Part shown: piece by piece, positions 60,720 through 64,000 of the stretch
How positions within the stretch are numbered: the stretch's first letter is position 1
Layout of the letters: each line of letters starts with the position of its first letter
Source: Diphasiastrum complanatum
Lineage: Eukaryota; Streptophyta; Lycopodiopsida; Lycopodiales; Lycopodiaceae
Reading direction: 5' to 3'
DNA length: 64,000 nt
Assembly (NCBI GenBank): GCA_029204225.1
Contig: CM055092.1
Location: forward strand, 66,538,930 to 66,602,929
Position numbers and translations under genes: made by a program
The notes under the pieces: model-generated
The model's database searches: none
What the model was told of the DNA's origin: nothing
The model's input: only the letters and a program-made list of their open reading frames with translations

Positions 60720-62530
60720 GTTATGTCGACATTCCTTTGGAAACAAGAAGGAAAGAAGATGCAGCTTCCTTCAAAGGAATATTTGTAGGCTACAGTGAAA
60801 ATAACAAAGGATATAGGATATTTGATCCTATTTCAAAGAAGTAAAAGTTAGCAAGGATGTCTTGTTTGATGAATCTCAAAGTTACAAGTTGTCTCCAAAT
60901 GCATCTAATCTCTTAGGTGATGAAGATCTTGTAGCACCCGAGGAGGAGCCTCTTGAAAATGATCTTTTGGAAGATCAAAATCAAGTGCCAAAGGAGCCGG
61001 GAAGATCCACAAGGAGCAAGGCTGAGCCTTCAAGGCTCACATACTTTGAGAAAGAGAAGCAAAGGGAAGACACATCTCCTTCTACCTCTTACTCTTTTCT
61101 AACCACAATGCTTGAAGAGCCATCATGTTATGAAGATGCAAGTAGATCACAAGTTTGGAGAGATGCAATGCAAGTAGAGTTTGATGCTTTGATAGATAAT
61201 CAAACTTGGAATCTTGTACACCTTCCATATGGAGAGAAGCCACTTGCATGCAAGTGGATCTATAGATTAAAGTACAATAAAGATGGATCTATAAGTAAAT
61301 ACAAAGCTAGATTGGTTGCTAAGAGACATAGATTATGAAGAAACATTTGCTCTTGTAGCAAAACTTGTAACCATTAGATTGATCATTTGTATTGCTACCT
61401 TATTCAAGTGGAATCTCTATCAAATGGATGTGACAAGCGCTTTCTTGAATGGCTACTTGGAGGAGGAAATATACATGTTGCAACCTGAGGGCTTCATCAA
61501 GGATGGTGAGGAGGACAAGGTTTGCCACTTAAGGAAGAGCCTATATGGCTTGAAACAAGCACCTAGAGCTTGGTACTCTAGGTTGCATGATTTTCTCTAC
61601 TCTCTTGGCTTTGTGATTAGCTCCTATGAGCCTTCTTTGTACATCAAATGTAAAGTAAATTCACCACCTCTAGTAGCTTCTATTCCAAGTATGAACTTAA
61701 GAAGTCCTAGATCTACCATCTTGAATTCAGTAGACAAGGAAACTTTAACATTTCTTATGCCTTCACCATCATTTCCTATCAATATGATATCATCAACATA
61801 AAGTACTAAAATGATGATCATTCTTGAAAGGTTTGGCATGAAAGATTGTAAAGGGATTGACACCCCTATAGAGCATGCTTGTAAAGTTACTAATGATTGT
61901 GACGAAGCATCCTTTGAGGACATCACACTCTTTAGGAAGCTAATAGGCTCCTTAATCTATTTGACAATCACAAGACCAGATTTGAGTTATAGTGTAAGCA
62001 AGTTAAGTCATTATATTGAAGGTCCTTTGATGCATCATTGGAAAAGTGCCAAGAGAGTGCTTAGATATGTCTCTTTACTAGATTTTTTGACATTCTCTAT
62101 CAAGGATCTAACTTGTACTTGAGGGCATTTTTGGATTCAGATTTTGCAGGAGATAAGATGGATAGACGATCCATAAGTGCATTTGTCACTTTTCTTTGTG
62201 GAGGAGTGATATCTTGGCTTTCCAAAAAGCAAGATACAATTTTTCTTTCATCTTGTGAAGCCGAGTGGCTAAGAAGACTTTTGGTGGAGCTTCAAGTGCT
62301 AAAGGCCGAGGAGATCCCTTGCATCTATAGTGGTAATCAAGCTTCTCAACAAATTTCTACCAATCCGATCTTCCATGCCAGAACAAAGCATATTGAGATA
62401 GCTCATCACTTTGTGAGGGAGAAGGTGCAATCCAAGGAGGTTCAACTTCATAGCTTGTGGATGTACTTGATCTATAAAGGGATCAACCAAATCAATAACA
62501 AGTTGATGTGACATTGGCAAATTCTAGTTT
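60720..62530 (+). pseudogene. Copia element 3 pol fragment, second copy, with internal flip
   Basis: Counterpart of 37250-39146. Integrase tail near 60750-60880 (frame broken by a deletion around 60840), linker and reverse transcriptase start 60862-61338, and the shared frameshift at about 61316-61338. Reverse transcriptase continues from 61316 to about 61653 ('MDVTSAFLNGYLEEEIYM'). Bases 61654-61819 are inverted relative to their flanks and carry the YVDD active site on the minus strand. Reverse transcriptase resumes with 'ILERFGMKDCKGIDTP' and 'KLIGSLIYLTITRPDLSY'. RNase H is at 62113-62511, with about 39 bp deleted after 'SSCEAE' (the 'YKALTSTTKELL' segment is gone). It cannot encode polymerase. 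Confidence 0.87.
61654..61819 (-). other. Micro-inverted segment with the reverse transcriptase YVDD motif
   Basis: Read on the minus strand it encodes 'IIILVLYVDDIILIGNDGEG' and '...LGLLKFILGIEATRGG', colinear with 38210-38040 of the other copy. The flanking pol runs on the plus strand. About 50 bp are missing at one breakpoint. Confidence 0.9.
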
Positions 62531-62820
62531 TGTTGTAATTTTCACATGTGTCTTGAGTTTTGATGAATGAAATGCATTTGTAAGTTAATGTACTTTATTC
62601 TCTGTAAACAAGCCGTACTGGTATCGTCCTCCACACATTGTGAGGCCACCCATCCATGTTTCTGATCATTTAATCCATTGCTCTTGCTTAAATCATAGTG
62701 TAAAGCATCTAGATCAAGATCTAACACCTAGAACTTGATAGATCTTTGGATTAAGCAATCAATAACTCTTAATGATTGATAGTGCAATCAATATTTGTCC
62801 TTTTTCTCTGAAGATTGACA
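62531..62820 (+). repeat. Probable LTR of Copia element 3, second copy
   Basis: 290 bp, TGTTGTAATTTT...AAGATTGACA, matching 36961-37249. Lies between RNase H and the inverted gag of element 2. Confidence 0.45.
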
Positions 62821-63826
62821 CTGCACACACATCTTCATAGATGTAGACGATCGAACAATTTATGTTCGGTCTCTCTTCGCCCGTCTTTGAGCTCTCATGC
62901 TCCTCAACATAGGATGAACTGTTGTTGTTCTCCTGTCTGTTCTGTGCTGATTTGTTTCTTGGGTTCAGGCGGCAATCAATGGCTGCATGACCCTTCTTGT
63001 GGCAGTGGATACACTAAATCTTTGGATCGAGCCAGCATGTATCAACTGTGGGCCCATCTCTTCTACATCTCACGCAAGTCTTGTTTTCTCCACCTTGTTG
63101 CTTTGACCTCCCTTTGCTCTTCCAGTTGCCTTTGCTGGTCCCTTCTGCTTGCTGATCATGATCATGCCTTTGATTTGACTCCCTCATTGGATTTTTCTTT
63201 GTTGTCGTAGAGGGCCTGGTCAAAACCATCCTTGTGATCAAGGTGTTCTCTTGCCTTGACTTCCTCTCAAATCTCGACAATTGCCTTTTCGAGGGTCATT
63301 GTAGGATCTTTCGCGAGTAGGGTTCTTGTTGTCTGAAAAGATCTGGGTAAGGCTCTCAGCAGATAAGCTAGCTTCTTCTCAACTGACACTGCATACTCTG
63401 CTCCAGTGTTATGTAGTGATAGAAATAGATCCTTCATCTTCCTTACAAAAGAAGTGAGGTCTTTCCCATCCTACTGTAGATTTGTTAGCTGATCTTCCAT
63501 CATCATGATTTGATTTTTGATTTTGTTTGAAATCTCATGAGCAGTGCATCCCACATCTCCTTAGCTTTGGAGAGTGTAACTAGGTCAAGTGTGAGATTAT
63601 CTTTGATGGATGAAGATAGCAGGGCTACTGCCTTGTCATTTTTCTCCCTCCACTTGCGTAGCTCTTTGCCTGATGTCGTTGGCATTTCTTCTATGCCATC
63701 CACCCAAGGGAAGAGTCCTTCACCCTTCAGTATAAGTGATGTCTTAACTTTCCAGGCTAGAAAGTTAGATCCTGAAGAATTTAAAACTCTACAGATCTTG
63801 CTCTGTATGTTGCTGATTGAAGCCAT
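62821..63826 (-). pseudogene. Copia element 2 gag, second copy
   Basis: Starts at ATG 63826 ('SGSNFLAWKVKTSLILKGEG', 'KEMWDALLMRFQTKS'). It has a small insertion near 63515 that shifts the frame, and a TGG to TAG change next to the position where the other copy has CAG to TAG. The degenerate and intact zinc-knuckle segments are both present (63060-62980). Truncated at the same junction with the LTR-like segment as the first copy. Plus-strand frames here are shadows. Confidence 0.8.
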
Positions 63827-63925
63827 TGCTTCTGAAGTGTGTTCACTTGTCGATGGATGTTTGTCTGAATGCTCGGCCTCTTGGATCTGATAGCTCTTTG
63901 GCTATGTCAGACTATGACAAGGTAG

Positions 63926-64000
63926 GCTCTGATACCACTGATGACAAGGATGATAATAGTCGTCGGATTCGCAGTCATGAAAGAATCGCGAAAGCAAATC
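63926..64000 (-). promoter_or_regulatory. Primer-binding site and LTR end of Copia element 2, second copy
   Basis: The minus strand reads TGGTATCAGAGC at 63937-63926. The LTR begins at 63939 and continues beyond the window, matching 35841 leftward. Confidence 0.75.

Larger units (their letters stand above)
55305..64000 (-). repeat. Right arm of the large inverted repeat
   Basis: Reverse-orientation copy of 35708-44283, running off the right edge of the window. The spacer between the arms is about 11.0 kb (44284-55304). Confidence 0.88.

Overview
This is nuclear DNA from a land plant, most likely a non-seed plant (fern, lycophyte or bryophyte). It is AT-rich and packed with plant LTR retrotransposons of different ages. 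It also carries one spliced gene for a cytochrome-b5-fused 'front-end' fatty acid desaturase. That gene resembles the delta-5 acyl-lipid desaturases of Marchantia-type C20-polyunsaturate producers, a family essentially absent from flowering plants. The only host gene I can assemble without a break is this desaturase: minus strand, 12 exons, 25,769 to 19,352, 463 residues, all junctions GT-AG and in phase.

Layout. (1) 1-4,856: repeat block A0, made of the 3' part of an unrecognised spliced gene, Ty3-type debris, and a minus-strand Copia gag with its primer-binding site and LTR stub. (2) 4,857-11,287: a complete, young Copia element (LTRs almost identical, 5-bp target duplication GTATG) whose polyprotein has one in-frame amber codon. 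(3) 11,288-31,736: the desaturase neighbourhood. It holds old LTR-like repeats (B1-B3), an inverted partial desaturase copy (12,796-14,932), the intact gene, and a second direct copy of its 5' end and upstream region (29,560-31,736). Hairpin-bearing repeats lie between the last two. (4) 31,737-35,841: a Copia LTR split by a nested non-autonomous LTR element (32,781-35,702, target duplication CTGAC, tRNA-Asp-type primer site). (5) 35,842-44,815: a composite of Copia gag, an inverted Copia pol fragment and block A1. (6) 44,816-55,304: a Copia LTR, B4, a copy of the desaturase 3' end, long GA microsatellites, a foldback, a decayed En/Spm-like (Transposase_24-type) gene and a decayed gene of an uncharacterised DDE-like family. 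(7) 55,305-64,000: an inverted copy of (5), containing block A2.

The window is therefore shaped by nested retrotransposition and by large segmental duplication. An inverted repeat of about 8.5 kb lies on the right (35.8-44.3 kb against 64.0-55.3 kb), and A0 at the left edge is almost identical to A2. Inside the right-hand copy a segment of about 166 bp carrying the reverse transcriptase active site is flipped. The most interesting open items are the unrecognised spliced gene carried three times in block A with different lesions, the DDE-like pseudogene at 53.4-55.3 kb, hairpin repeats with a fixed 32-nt loop, and the scattered partial desaturase copies in both orientations.

All calls come from reading the sequence and recalling families; no database search was run.
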